Below are positions 9,535-18,755 of a stretch of 64,000 bases of DNA, one piece after another. A program made the translations under genes and the position numbers. The DNA is from Stieleria neptunia (GTDB lineage Bacteria > Planctomycetota > Planctomycetia > Pirellulales > Pirellulaceae). Below the pieces are notes generated by a model. It saw nothing but the letters and a program-made list of their open reading frames with translations. It ran no database searches and was not told the DNA's origin. The first letter of the stretch is position 1. The number at the start of each line of letters is the position of its first letter. The stretch is from contig NZ_CP037423.1 in assembly GCF_007754155.1 (NCBI RefSeq), positions 10,102,938 to 10,166,937 on the forward strand, read 5' to 3'.

Positions 9535-9560
9535 GAAAAAGGGTCAGGAGCCTTTTTGGT
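9535..9560 (+). repeat. Left REP of RAYT unit 1
   Basis: GAGAAAAAGGGTCAGGAGCC followed by TTTTTGG. It is the inverse of the REP just after the RAYT stop (10303-10325), so the gene is bracketed by inverted REPs, the arrangement expected for a RAYT substrate pair. Confidence 0.85.
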
Positions 9561-9623
9561 TGACTGGGCAAAGATGAGGTGGTAGCTTTCGGTCTTCCTT
9601 TGGAAACTTGGAGGGGCCCGAAC

Positions 9624-10304
9624 ATGCCAAGACCACCCCGGGCGGATGTTGCCGGTGAGATCTATCACGCACTCAATCGCGGCAATGGTCGGCAAACGAT
9701 CTTTCACAAAGATGAAGACTACGTCGCCTTTGAACGCGTCCTTGATGAAGGGTTGGCGAAGTATCCGGTCGATTTGATCGCGTATCAGTGGATGCCCAAT
9801 CATTGGCACATGGTGCTCTCGCCGCGCGAAGATGGTGCGATGAGCCGACTGATGTATTGGGTGACGATGACGCACACGGCGCGTTACCACGCCCACTATC
9901 ACACCACCGGAAACGGCCACCTCTACCAAGGCCGGTTTAAGAGTTTCCCCATCCAGAGCGATGAGCACTTCTTGGTCGCCTGCCGGTACGTCGAGCGAAA
10001 CGCATTCGCGGCCGGCTTGGTCACCGCAGCCGAAGACTGGCGATTCGGGAGTCTGTACAATTGGAGCGGCGGACACTGCGGGGTGAAGCTTGCCCGTTGG
10101 CCGCTACCGCGGTTGCCCGGATGGATCAAACGGGTCAACGAACCTGTGAGCGAGAAAGAACGGGAGCGACTGCAACGAGCGATCGCGCGCAGTCAGCCCT
10201 TCGGCGAGCCCGGGTGGGTCGAAACGACGGCCCGGAAATACAACCTCGAGTCGACCCTCCGCAAACGCGGCCGACCACGCAAGTTACCCCAAACTGCCAA
10301 ATAG
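9624..10304 (+). CDS. REP-associated tyrosine transposase (RAYT), copy 1
   Basis: The 226-residue protein is a Y1 HUH-type single-strand DNA transposase of the TnpA_REP group. Its HUH motif is the HWH at residues 60-62 in QWMPNHWHMVL. The catalytic tyrosine is Tyr122 in the CRYVERNAFAAGLV helix. The basic C-terminus (KRGRPRKLP) probably binds DNA. RAYTs process and spread REP hairpins within a genome. A GGAGGGG ribosome-binding site just upstream and the conserved MPRPPRADVAGE start fix the ATG at 9624. Inverted REPs flank the gene at 9535-9560 and 10303-10325. A nearly identical copy lies at 28711-29391, indicating recent duplication. Confidence 0.9.
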   Translation: MPRPPRADVAGEIYHALNRGNGRQTIFHKDEDYVAFERVLDEGLAKYPVDLIAYQWMPNHWHMVLSPREDGAMSRLMYWVTMTHTARYHAHYHTTGNGHLYQGRFKSFPIQSDEHFLVACRYVERNAFAAGLVTAAEDWRFGSLYNWSGGHCGVKLARWPLPRLPGWIKRVNEPVSEKERERLQRAIARSQPFGEPGWVETTARKYNLESTLRKRGRPRKLPQTAK

Positions 10305-10325
10305 GCTCCTGACCCTTTTTCTCAT
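10303..10325 (-). repeat. Right REP of RAYT unit 1
   Basis: GGCTCCTGACCCTTTTTCTCAT begins at the RAYT stop codon and is the reverse complement of the left REP. Confidence 0.85.
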
Positions 10326-10338
10326 CTGATGAACTGTT

Positions 10339-12236
10339 GTAACAGTTTAGTTGAATGACCTGGGGGACGGTGGTGTCGGACCATCGCTCGAACTGCGCAT
10401 CGCCGAAGGATTGGATTCAGCTCTCCCCGCAGTCTGTCATGGGGCGTGCCGATTGGTTTACCATCAGCGCAGCATTCAACGTCGTTTCACCGGAATCGTC
10501 CAGCGAACGTGACTACAGGTGAGTCGCTCGGCTGAGAATTTCGCTCGCTGCTTCTTCCGGAGTCGCAGCTTGTCTCTTCCTATGAAGAGGCGACACGATC
10601 GCCTGCACCGGCGTAGCCGCTACGCCGGTGCATAAAGCGAACGCAGTACTTCGTCCGGAGGTCGCGTGAAAAGACCGTAGTAGATGTCGCTGGCACGGTG
10701 CCCATGACGCCGCGCTGTCTCTGCAACGCTCATCAGATCTGCCATCCGCTCACCACCTTCCCGACTTCGGCTGCCGAAGCAGATCTTGCGCAACACGACT
10801 AGTGGGCGAATAGCACGTTCTGCAAGGTTGTTCGTCGGCGAAACTCGTGGATCGTCGATGAACACCAACCACTCTGAGAGGTGACGAAGAATTCGCCCTT
10901 GAAGTTGGATCGCTTTTTCGTCTTCGACATCAGTCAACGAAAGGCGTTCCAATTCGTTTCGCAGCCACAAGATCTCAGACTCAAGTGCAGCTCCTTTTAG
11001 CTTACCGGCTTTTCGTCGGCGGTGGAGGCGAGTACCGCGTTGGACGAATTGCTTGACATCTTCGAAGAACTGATAGTCGGCTGATACCGGAGCAACGAGC
11101 TTTTGCCAATCACGCGAGGTTCGAGCAAGATGTGCCAAACATTTTTGCTTCGCGCCAGCGACCTGAGCATTGTAGCCACCGTAGCAGTCCGTTACCAAAG
11201 TGCCGCAAAAGTCAGGGCCAAGAACGTCGCGTGAAACGAACCCCGCACGCGTCGTTTCAAAAGTGAAATGGATGAACTGTTCGTTGCCGTGTACCCAAAA
11301 GTAGGCGCGATCGCCGTCTAAGGTCCAGTAGGTTTCATCCGCATAGACTGGCCCGTCAGTGCTGGCAAGCTTCTTGGCGATATCGTCGACAACCGGTTCG
11401 GCAAGCTTCGCAAGAGCCTTTTCGAAACCGATCAGTGCTGCCGCTGTGAACGTGATTCCAAATAACTCTTCAATCGCTCGTGGGACCTTGCGGTAGGTAA
11501 TGCCAATGACATTGCGGAGATAGATCGCCTTGCTGCGCAACCCTGGTCCTATGCGACTTCCCAGAACCTCTCCCGGACCAGCTTTTTGCACAAGCGTATC
11601 ACAGGCGATGCATTTGGCGACCACATGACGATAGAGCACGACGCGGAACTGTCCATCAACAATATCTTCCTGCAGGTGCTCCAATGGATCGGCATCCAAC
11701 AAAATGACTTGGCGACTCGCGCAGCAGGGGCAGACTCGAGGAGCCTTGACATCAATGTCCCAATCGTACTCTTGGGGAGTCTTTCGAAACCATCCTGGAT
11801 GACCTACCGGGGCGCCGCGTTTAGCTTTGCGACCCGAATCATCTTGGTTGGCCTCTTGCAATTCCGGTTTCGCATCGTCGTCAGACTGCTCATTGGTTGC
11901 AAACTTGTTCTGCCGCTCAATCTTCAATTCAAGTTTGACGCGTTCCAGTTGCTCTTGGAGGCTGACGACGTCGCTGAGCAATTCGCTGTTACGCTTTTCG
12001 AGCAATCGAATCTGGCGAAGCGATGATTCTCGGGTGTCCTCGCTTTGATTAGCTACCATCGCAACAGAAATCACCGAGGCGCCACCAAGATGCGGGCAAT
12101 TCCCTACATTGGGGCAAGCGTGCTCGTGGTTGGGATAGATTGGAATAGACATTTCGCGGCAATCCTCGATTGCCACCAATTTATCCCGCCGCCCCAAAAT
12201 CGACCAATAGCAGTTCCAAGAGGACTAAACTGTTAC
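10339..12236 (-). mobile_element. IS66 family insertion sequence, copy 1
   Basis: The 1898-bp element has 13-bp terminal inverted repeats GTAACAGTTTAGT, with the GTAA tip typical of IS66. It is flanked by a perfect 8-bp target duplication GAACTGTT at 10331-10338 and 12237-12244. It carries only the large transposase gene; no tnpA or tnpB accessory genes are present. Confidence 0.93.
10620..12152 (-). CDS. IS66 family transposase (copy 1)
   Basis: A 510-residue DDE transposase counted from the ATG; a TTG 45 bases upstream would give 525 residues. The N-terminus has a short coiled coil (ESSLRQIRLLEKRNSELL). A zinc-ribbon-like part with CPCC and CIAC pairs precedes the catalytic core. The acidic motifs are YADETYWTLDG, VTDCYGGYN and the NNLAERAIRPLVVLRK..FGS signature carrying the catalytic Glu. 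It moves IS66 copy 1. The protein is identical to that of copy 2 and differs at several residues from copy 3. Confidence 0.93.
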   Translation of the reverse strand: MSIPIYPNHEHACPNVGNCPHLGGASVISVAMVANQSEDTRESSLRQIRLLEKRNSELLSDVVSLQEQLERVKLELKIERQNKFATNEQSDDDAKPELQEANQDDSGRKAKRGAPVGHPGWFRKTPQEYDWDIDVKAPRVCPCCASRQVILLDADPLEHLQEDIVDGQFRVVLYRHVVAKCIACDTLVQKAGPGEVLGSRIGPGLRSKAIYLRNVIGITYRKVPRAIEELFGITFTAAALIGFEKALAKLAEPVVDDIAKKLASTDGPVYADETYWTLDGDRAYFWVHGNEQFIHFTFETTRAGFVSRDVLGPDFCGTLVTDCYGGYNAQVAGAKQKCLAHLARTSRDWQKLVAPVSADYQFFEDVKQFVQRGTRLHRRRKAGKLKGAALESEILWLRNELERLSLTDVEDEKAIQLQGRILRHLSEWLVFIDDPRVSPTNNLAERAIRPLVVLRKICFGSRSREGGERMADLMSVAETARRHGHRASDIYYGLFTRPPDEVLRSLYAPA

Positions 12237-12673
12237 GAACTGTTCACGGAATTTGATCACGGATACTGACGCCACCTTTTTGAAGATTTAGGCTGAATTG
12301 AATGAACGACGTGCAGAATGCCGTTTGGGGCCCAGATTGTTTTGACAATATGCAGGCGCACGCATTTGCGGATGATGTAATTCGATCGCAAAGACCGTGG
12401 AATACAATCAACAAGTGTGTCAAGAGCAAGGAGGCGTCTCTGCGGCATTATCAAAAATTGGCAGCTGCGGCAGCGATTACAGCAGGAACTGTTGGATACT
12501 ACAAATGTGTTCGCAATTGCCCCCAAGTTGGAGACTGGTTGCTTTCATCACCACAAGACTTTTCGGCCAAACAGATTGACAGTGTTGCCGGTGCGATCGA
12601 CCGAATCGCTAGCGTCTCAAAAGAACCAAAGCAGAGTCGCAAACATCCCAAGCATATCGTGAACGAATGGCTA

Positions 12674-13865
12674 AGCACGTCAGCACGAGTTATTCGGCAT
12701 AACTTTCAAGTGATGGCATGTAGGTTACCTCACCGATTTCGCATAGCTTCGTCGTCAGCGTTTGTAACAAGGTTTTGAATCGTTCCCAGGCCGTGGCGGG
12801 CATTTGTTGATACTTTAGTTGCCTCCATAGTCGCTCGATCGAATTCAGTTCGGGACTATACGGCGGAAGATGATAAACCAGCAGCCCACGCTCTGCCCAG
12901 CGTTCGATCGATGCTTCAAAAGCTCCGCTGGTGTGGCAAGATGCATTGTCGAGGATGACCACCGTTGTTTGGTCAATCGTCTCACAAAAATCATCCATGA
13001 TTTCAATGACCGTTTGCGTGTTGACGTACCCTTTGTGAAGATAGGTATGGGTGGTTCCATCTTGATGCTCAAAGCCAAGTGCCTGAACCGTCGCCCCATG
13101 GGCGCCGGTGACTGGCACATCGGTCCGTTCGCCGATGGGAAGCCATCCGTATGGCACCACGCCCTTAAGCGAAAATCCCGCTTCGTCAAAGTATACGACA
13201 TCCAGTTCAGGTTCATTGAGCAACTCGGCGAGTTCCTCTTGAGCCAACCGGAAAGCCTTTTCGTCTCGTTTTTTCCGCAGGCTGCGCCGAAACCGCTTCC
13301 AGCTCAAATTGAATCGTCGGGCGTAACGACGCAGCGAATGTCGGCTGATCGATTTGCCGGTCCGTGTTCGCAAACGCGACAGGACTGTGGCAGGCCGGGA
13401 GGGAAATTGCCGCAACAAATCTTTGAGGATTTGCTCTTCCTGTTCATTGAGCTTCCTCGGTCCGCCTGGTCGCTTTTCGTCCAGCAGGGCGTCTGGTCCG
13501 TCTTGTTCAAAGTGTTTGATCCAAGCTCGCACGCTGTCTCTACTGACACTAAGAATATCGACGATCTGCTCAATTTCGTATTGAGCATCGCTCAGAAGAA
13601 TCGCGTGTGCCCGTATTCGTGTGTAATGGTTTGGATGCTGTTTCCAAAGCTCAATCAGACGGTCACGTTGCTGCTGGTTCGTGATTTTCGCGAAAACGGT
13701 TGCAGGTCTTGCCATGGTAAGTCTCCCGTGATTGTCGGGAGGCACCGACCTTGCCAGGCCCGTCCGACGACCGGACAATTAGCTAGCAAAAGAACGAACC
13801 GCGCCCATCGTGACAAACCTGCAAAAGCCTTGCCAATTTCCATGAACTACACATGCTCACGTGCT
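12674..13865 (-). mobile_element. IS630 family insertion sequence
   Basis: The 1192-bp element lies between TA dinucleotides (12672-12673 and 13866-13867), the target duplication of IS630/Tc1 elements. Imperfect inverted ends AGCACGTCAGCACG and CATGCTCACGTGCT match at 12 of 14 positions. Element plus one TA is 1194 bp, a multiple of three, so it leaves the host frame aligned. Confidence 0.85.
12690..13715 (-). CDS. IS630 family transposase
   Basis: A 341-residue DDE transposase from MARPATVF. A helix-turn-helix region (residues about 40-75, EQIVDILSVSRDSVRAWIKHF) and a second winged helix precede the DDE core. The motifs are VVYFDEAGFSL, VILDNASCHTS and LPPYSPELNSIERLWRQLK. I chose the ATG at 13715 because a GGGAG ribosome-binding site precedes it; a longer reading to 13778 adds non-conserved residues. 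It is intact and would excise and insert at TA sites. Confidence 0.93.
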   Translation of the reverse strand: MARPATVFAKITNQQQRDRLIELWKQHPNHYTRIRAHAILLSDAQYEIEQIVDILSVSRDSVRAWIKHFEQDGPDALLDEKRPGGPRKLNEQEEQILKDLLRQFPSRPATVLSRLRTRTGKSISRHSLRRYARRFNLSWKRFRRSLRKKRDEKAFRLAQEELAELLNEPELDVVYFDEAGFSLKGVVPYGWLPIGERTDVPVTGAHGATVQALGFEHQDGTTHTYLHKGYVNTQTVIEIMDDFCETIDQTTVVILDNASCHTSGAFEASIERWAERGLLVYHLPPYSPELNSIERLWRQLKYQQMPATAWERFKTLLQTLTTKLCEIGEVTYMPSLESYAE

Positions 13866-14551
13866 TAGCGAATACAGCAGAAATCAAGCAACTTCTCCGT
13901 TCTGGGGTAAAAGTGGATGCCAAACAACCACAAGCCATATCATTTGCGAGGACGAAAAAACTTGTTTCGCAGGCGATCGACGGCCGAGAACCCGGGGAGG
14001 TGATGCGCATGCATAGGAGCAAGAGCCATACCGGTTATGACAGGTATCATATAGGCTTGGCGTATACGGATGCACCAACAACCATCGAGATAATTCAATG
14101 TCGGTCGGTTGTTAGTTTGCAGATCTCGTTTCCCCGGAAAGCCGATATACAACCAATGGTTTTGCCGCTAAAGCTCATGCTACGTTCGTGGGCCAAATCG
14201 CTCGTTCGCTTGGAGATTGGAGTCCCTAATACAGCTTTTTATGCAGATATTTTGAGCGACTGCCGTGAAGAACTTGCGTTCTTGCCAAATCTCAAGTTCT
14301 TGACCACACGGAGAGTTATCTTCCGAGATGACGACGTGAGTGCGGTGTGCAAGAACACAAATTTGGAATTGCTCTCTATTAGTGGTTGCCGGGACCTAAC
14401 TGATAAGGCCTTACGAACAATCAAGAAGCTTGATTTACTTAAGTCAGTAGGTATCTCCGATTCGAAAATCACGGAAACACAGTGTTTTCGGTTTAAGAAA
14501 GCTCGGCCAAACACCGGCCTAAGCCTTGACGGATATCCTTACGAATTATGA

Positions 14552-14756
14552 CCACCGGAAGAGAAAAGGGGACGGAAGAGAAAAGGGGACGCGGGTCTTT
14601 TTGGGCGTCGTTGCGTGTGATATGCTCTCCCGGATGAGAAAAAGGGTCAGGACGAGAAAAAGGACGAGAAAAAGGGTCAGGAGCCTTTTTGGTTGACTGG
14701 GTAGTTTGTGGGTGTTAGCTTGGCGGCTTTGGAGCCAATGTTTGAGGCCCTTTCGG
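14552..14756. repeat. Mixed REP-like motif cluster upstream of truncated RAYT
   Basis: Two AAGAGAAAAGGGGACG units (about 14558-14592) are followed by two GAGAAAAAGGGTCAGGA units and one shorter GAGAAAAAGG unit (about 14636-14690). The last runs into the same TTTTTGGTTGACTGGG sequence seen left of RAYT copy 1. No coding potential. Confidence 0.75.
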
Positions 14757-14917
14757 ATGCCCAGACCGCCTCGTGCTGATGTTGCCGGTGCAATTTACCA
14801 CGTGCTGAACCGTGGTAATGGACGCCAGACGCTGTTTCACAAAGACGCCGACTACGAAGCGTTTGAGCGTGTCCTGCATGAAGGACTCGAAAAGCACCCC
14901 GTTGACCTGCTTGCCTA
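14757..14917 (+). pseudogene. RAYT, truncated by IS66 copy 2
   Basis: The first 53 codons of a third RAYT, MPRPPRADVAGAIYH to VDLLA, are intact but end exactly at the left end of IS66 copy 2. It is clearly diverged from the other two copies (AIYHV, TLFHKDAD, HEGLEKH). The HUH motif and catalytic Tyr are lost, and the 3' part is not present on the other side of the IS. Confidence 0.9.
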
Positions 14918-16815
14918 GTAACAGTTTAGTCCTCTTGGAACTGCTATTGGTCGATTTTGGGGCGGCGGGATAAATTGGTGGCAATCGAGGATTGCCGCGA
15001 AATGTCTATTCCAATCTATCCCAACCACGAGCACGCTTGCCCCAATGTAGGGAATTGCCCGCATCTTGGTGGCGCCTCGGTGATTTCTGTTGCGATGGTA
15101 GCTAATCAAAGCGAGGACACCCGAGAATCATCGCTTCGCCAGATTCGATTGCTCGAAAAGCGTAACAGCGAATTGCTCAGCGACGTCGTCAGCCTCCAAG
15201 AGCAACTGGAACGCGTCAAACTTGAATTGAAGATTGAGCGGCAGAACAAGTTTGCAACCAATGAGCAGTCTGACGACGATGCGAAACCGGAATTGCAAGA
15301 GGCCAACCAAGATGATTCGGGTCGCAAAGCTAAACGCGGCGCCCCGGTAGGTCATCCAGGATGGTTTCGAAAGACTCCCCAAGAGTACGATTGGGACATT
15401 GATGTCAAGGCTCCTCGAGTCTGCCCCTGCTGCGCGAGTCGCCAAGTCATTTTGTTGGATGCCGATCCATTGGAGCACCTGCAGGAAGATATTGTTGATG
15501 GACAGTTCCGCGTCGTGCTCTATCGTCATGTGGTCGCCAAATGCATCGCCTGTGATACGCTTGTGCAAAAAGCTGGTCCGGGAGAGGTTCTGGGAAGTCG
15601 CATAGGACCAGGGTTGCGCAGCAAGGCGATCTATCTCCGCAATGTCATTGGCATTACCTACCGCAAGGTCCCACGAGCGATTGAAGAGTTATTTGGAATC
15701 ACGTTCACAGCGGCAGCACTGATCGGTTTCGAAAAGGCTCTTGCGAAGCTTGCCGAACCGGTTGTCGACGATATCGCCAAGAAGCTTGCCAGCACTGACG
15801 GGCCAGTCTATGCGGATGAAACCTACTGGACCTTAGACGGCGATCGCGCCTACTTTTGGGTACACGGCAACGAACAGTTCATCCATTTCACTTTTGAAAC
15901 GACGCGTGCGGGGTTCGTTTCACGCGACGTTCTTGGCCCTGACTTTTGCGGCACTTTGGTAACGGACTGCTACGGTGGCTACAATGCTCAGGTCGCTGGC
16001 GCGAAGCAAAAATGTTTGGCACATCTTGCTCGAACCTCGCGTGATTGGCAAAAGCTCGTTGCTCCGGTATCAGCCGACTATCAGTTCTTCGAAGATGTCA
16101 AGCAATTCGTCCAACGCGGTACTCGCCTCCACCGCCGACGAAAAGCCGGTAAGCTAAAAGGAGCTGCACTTGAGTCTGAGATCTTGTGGCTGCGAAACGA
16201 ATTGGAACGCCTTTCGTTGACTGATGTCGAAGACGAAAAAGCGATCCAACTTCAAGGGCGAATTCTTCGTCACCTCTCAGAGTGGTTGGTGTTCATCGAC
16301 GATCCACGAGTTTCGCCGACGAACAACCTTGCAGAACGTGCTATTCGCCCACTAGTCGTGTTGCGCAAGATCTGCTTCGGCAGCCGAAGTCGGGAAGGTG
16401 GTGAGCGGATGGCAGATCTGATGAGCGTTGCAGAGACAGCGCGGCGTCATGGGCACCGTGCCAGCGACATCTACTACGGTCTTTTCACGCGACCTCCGGA
16501 CGAAGTACTGCGTTCGCTTTATGCACCGGCGTAGCGGCTACGCCGGTGCAGGCGATCGTGTCGCCTCTTCATAGGAAGAGACAAGCTGCGACTCCGGAAG
16601 AAGCAGCGAGCGAAATTCTCAGCCGAGCGACTCACCTGTAGTCACGTTCGCTGGACGATTCCGGTGAAACGACGTTGAATGCTGCGCTGATGGTAAACCA
16701 ATCGGCACGCCCCATGACAGACTGCGGGGAGAGCTGAATCCAATCCTTCGGCGATGCGCAGTTCGAGCGATGGTCCGACACCACCGTCCCCCAGGTCATT
16801 CAACTAAACTGTTAC
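14918..16815 (+). mobile_element. IS66 family insertion sequence, copy 2
   Basis: Same length (1898 bp) and same 13-bp ends as copy 1, in opposite orientation. The flanking octamers differ (CTTGCCTA left, CCCGAGAG right), so there is no target duplication. The genes on the two sides are unrelated broken genes, so DNA was lost or exchanged at this copy. Confidence 0.93.
15002..16534 (+). CDS. IS66 family transposase (copy 2)
   Basis: The protein is residue-for-residue identical to that of copy 1, including the coiled coil, CPCC/CIAC zinc-ribbon pairs and the D-D-E motifs. The ATG at 15002 is preferred over an in-frame TTG at 14957. The identity indicates very recent spread of this element. 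Confidence 0.93.
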   Translation: MSIPIYPNHEHACPNVGNCPHLGGASVISVAMVANQSEDTRESSLRQIRLLEKRNSELLSDVVSLQEQLERVKLELKIERQNKFATNEQSDDDAKPELQEANQDDSGRKAKRGAPVGHPGWFRKTPQEYDWDIDVKAPRVCPCCASRQVILLDADPLEHLQEDIVDGQFRVVLYRHVVAKCIACDTLVQKAGPGEVLGSRIGPGLRSKAIYLRNVIGITYRKVPRAIEELFGITFTAAALIGFEKALAKLAEPVVDDIAKKLASTDGPVYADETYWTLDGDRAYFWVHGNEQFIHFTFETTRAGFVSRDVLGPDFCGTLVTDCYGGYNAQVAGAKQKCLAHLARTSRDWQKLVAPVSADYQFFEDVKQFVQRGTRLHRRRKAGKLKGAALESEILWLRNELERLSLTDVEDEKAIQLQGRILRHLSEWLVFIDDPRVSPTNNLAERAIRPLVVLRKICFGSRSREGGERMADLMSVAETARRHGHRASDIYYGLFTRPPDEVLRSLYAPA

Positions 16816-17346
16816 CCCGAGAGTGATCTCGCCCGGCAGCTGCTCCGCGACCCGTACAACTTTGATTTCCTGACCCTGACTGAGCGGCACAACGAACGGG
16901 AACTGGAGGACGGCCTGATCGAGCACCTGACTAAATTTCTGCTCGAACTGGGCGCCGGTTTTGCCTTCGTCGGCCGGCAATACAAAATTACCGTCGACGG
17001 CGACGAGTACAGCATCGACCTGCTGTTCTACCACCTACGGCTGCACTGCTACGTCGTGATCGAGCTGAAGGTAGAAAAGTTCAAACCCGAGTACGCCGGG
17101 AAACTAAACTTCTACGTCTCGGCGGTCGACAGCCAAGTCCGCACCGACACCGACGGCCCGACGATCGGCATCCTGATCTGCAAATCCAAGAGTGACATCA
17201 AAGTCGAGTACTCCCTCCGCGACCTCACCAAACCCATCGGAGTCAGCGAGTACCAAATCACCGAAAACCTCCCCGAACAGTTCAGATCTTCGATCCCCAG
17301 CATCGAGCAAATTGAAGCAGAACTGGGCGGTTGGGACGATGAGTGA
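16816..17346 (+). pseudogene. PDDEXK nuclease (YhcG/DUF1016 C-terminal domain), 5'-truncated
   Basis: The frame is open from the IS66 end and encodes 176 residues of the YhcG-type nuclease domain. It begins at LLRDPYNFDFL, continues with ELEDGLIEHLTKFLLELGAGFAFVGRQ, then the catalytic core IDLLFYHLRLHCYVVIELK (Asp plus ExK) and KLNFYVSAVD. The N-terminal DUF1016 half is gone, removed by IS66 copy 2 and the associated deletion. YhcG-type proteins are DNA nucleases associated with restriction-modification and mobile elements. The remnant has no start codon and is probably not expressed. Confidence 0.85.
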
Positions 17347-17666
17347 GGTCATATTGCTGTGTGGTAAATCTGAAGGTCCGGTCAACGAACAGGACACAAG
17401 CTGTCCTTTCCGTCAAAAAATAATCACCGGCGTCGGCCGCCGGAGCATCGAAACTCGCGTCGGTCACTCGCACCGAACGCGATTGGTGGATTTCAATGGA
17501 TGCTGAGATTTGTCCACCCTCAGCCACTTGAACTGTGACGGAATTGCGTTCGGTGTCAGCGACCACTGTCAAAAGATTTTCACCGCATTGGCGTTTGGAG
17601 CTGAGTCCGCCGAATGTTCATTAGCCGCACAGCGCATTTCATGGGGTATGCAGAGTGCGATTGTAG
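17347..17666. other. No confident gene
   Basis: About 320 bases. A - strand frame (about 17340-17610) encodes a plausible-looking stretch (VTVQVAEGGQISASIEIHQ) but has no good start and no recognisable family. It may be a fragment of a lost secreted protein. Confidence 0.35.
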
Positions 17667-18677
17667 CTAACGCGTTTGAACTCTTGCCGACTTACGCGCG
17701 TGTATCTCTCTCCATTCATCGAATGTCAACTCCCAGTCTTCGTCGAACTGCGAACGAATGCTTTCGAGCCAATCAGTGTCCGCTGCTTCAGGCACTTGCC
17801 CATCCGTAGGATCCCGCCACACGAGATACGCGTCGATCTCCGTACTTTCTGATCCGTTAAACGATATTCCGTGGAAACGCGTCGGTACCAGCACATCGCC
17901 GTCGGCGTGACCCGGGAACTCCTCCCAGAGTATTTCCTGATCCATTATCATCTGCCTTGCTTGCGCCCCACTTTGAGTCTTGACTGGCAAAAATCGTAGA
18001 ATTCTAACTGGCAGGAAATTGACTTTCGGATGGAAGATGATCTCCATTCTTTGCTTGTACAGCGTCCATCTGCTCAGAAGAGATCCGTCCTTCATCCATT
18101 CGGCGTCATCCAGGTCGATATGCCTCAACAAGAACGAGACATATCGTTTGTCCACATCACCGAAGTATCGGTCCGGATGCCCGGAAACCGGCAAGAAATA
18201 TGGTTCGAAACGCGGCCAAAGATAGGGGATGGTCGAATCTTCGCGTTTAGTATCGACCGCCTCATCTGACATTGATACACCCGGACCCGTACTCTTTACT
18301 CCAAGCCTATGATAGCGCCTGGAATTTCTTTGGAGCACCTGCTCCCAACTCCCACCGTCCGACAAACCGCCAATCGGGGATGACGACTTTTTTGTTGCAA
18401 AAAGAAAATCCTCCGATTTCGTCGAATACGCAGAGATGTTGATCTCCTCTTCTTCGAGCCCCCTCTGTTCGGCCAAGGTCATTCGAAACTGTCGCACAAC
18501 AACCACTCGATCGGTAGGCAAATCCGAAAACGCGAGCTGTAAGTCGGCTAGACTTGAAAAGGCTTTCTCCTTGGGATCAGGGCGATTTAGTATCCCTGTC
18601 CCTTGTGCGTGCGAACACGTCGACAGAATCCCAACCGTGAGGACAAGGACTGCCCAACGATGAACTTCAGTTGCCAT
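17667..18677 (-). CDS. Secreted planctomycete protein of unknown function, 336 aa
   Basis: The N-terminus MATEVHRWAVLVLTVGILSTCSHAQG is a signal peptide. The remainder is a soluble, mixed-charge domain with many Trp, Tyr and Arg residues (YLWPRFEPYFLPVSG, RILRFLPVKTQ) and no known motif. The start at 18677 is chosen because the hydrophobic leader begins there; an upstream start (18710) adds a basic tail before it. On the same strand lie a DUF1573-like gene (20909-22012) and a broken Cys-rich gene (20540-20863). ISKra4 copy 1 has inserted between them and this gene, so it was probably the last gene of a three-gene unit and may now lack its native promoter. Confidence 0.6.
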   Translation of the reverse strand: MATEVHRWAVLVLTVGILSTCSHAQGTGILNRPDPKEKAFSSLADLQLAFSDLPTDRVVVVRQFRMTLAEQRGLEEEEINISAYSTKSEDFLFATKKSSSPIGGLSDGGSWEQVLQRNSRRYHRLGVKSTGPGVSMSDEAVDTKREDSTIPYLWPRFEPYFLPVSGHPDRYFGDVDKRYVSFLLRHIDLDDAEWMKDGSLLSRWTLYKQRMEIIFHPKVNFLPVRILRFLPVKTQSGAQARQMIMDQEILWEEFPGHADGDVLVPTRFHGISFNGSESTEIDAYLVWRDPTDGQVPEAADTDWLESIRSQFDEDWELTFDEWREIHARKSARVQTR

Positions 18678-18755
18678 GTTTTGCCTACGGACAACCATTA
18701 CTCGTGTCAAGAACTCGCACGGTCTCCTTTATTGGTACCGTCTGGGGATTGTAGC

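Larger units (their letters stand above)
12302..14551 (+). pseudogene. Hypothetical gene interrupted by IS630 (12302-12673 joined to 13868-14551)
   Basis: Removing the IS630 element and one TA copy joins two open frames without a shift, reading NEWL-ANTAEIKQLL across the joint. The restored protein is 351 residues. Its first third has a hydrophobic helix (KLAAAAAITAGTVGYY) and paired cysteines. The last third resembles leucine-rich repeats (LPNLKFLTTRR, NLELLSISGCRDLTDKALRTIKKL, LLKSVGISDSKIT), a style frequent in planctomycetes. I do not recognise the family. The 3' half can be read from an ATG lying inside the IS end (13853), but nothing suggests it is expressed. Separate origins for the two halves cannot be excluded, since one third of random joints keep frame. 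Confidence 0.6.

Noticed and set aside
12870..13868. 332-codon + strand frame across IS630
   Set aside because: It is antisense to a clear transposase and its product has no family features.
10339..16815. IS66 copies 1 and 2 in opposite orientation as a composite transposon
   Set aside because: Copy 1 has its own perfect 8-bp target duplication, and the outer flanks of the pair do not match, so the pair did not move as a unit.
17659..17667. Third copy of the GATTGTAGC target duplication near the end of the secreted-protein gene
   Set aside because: It is not next to an IS end; a chance nonamer is the simplest explanation.
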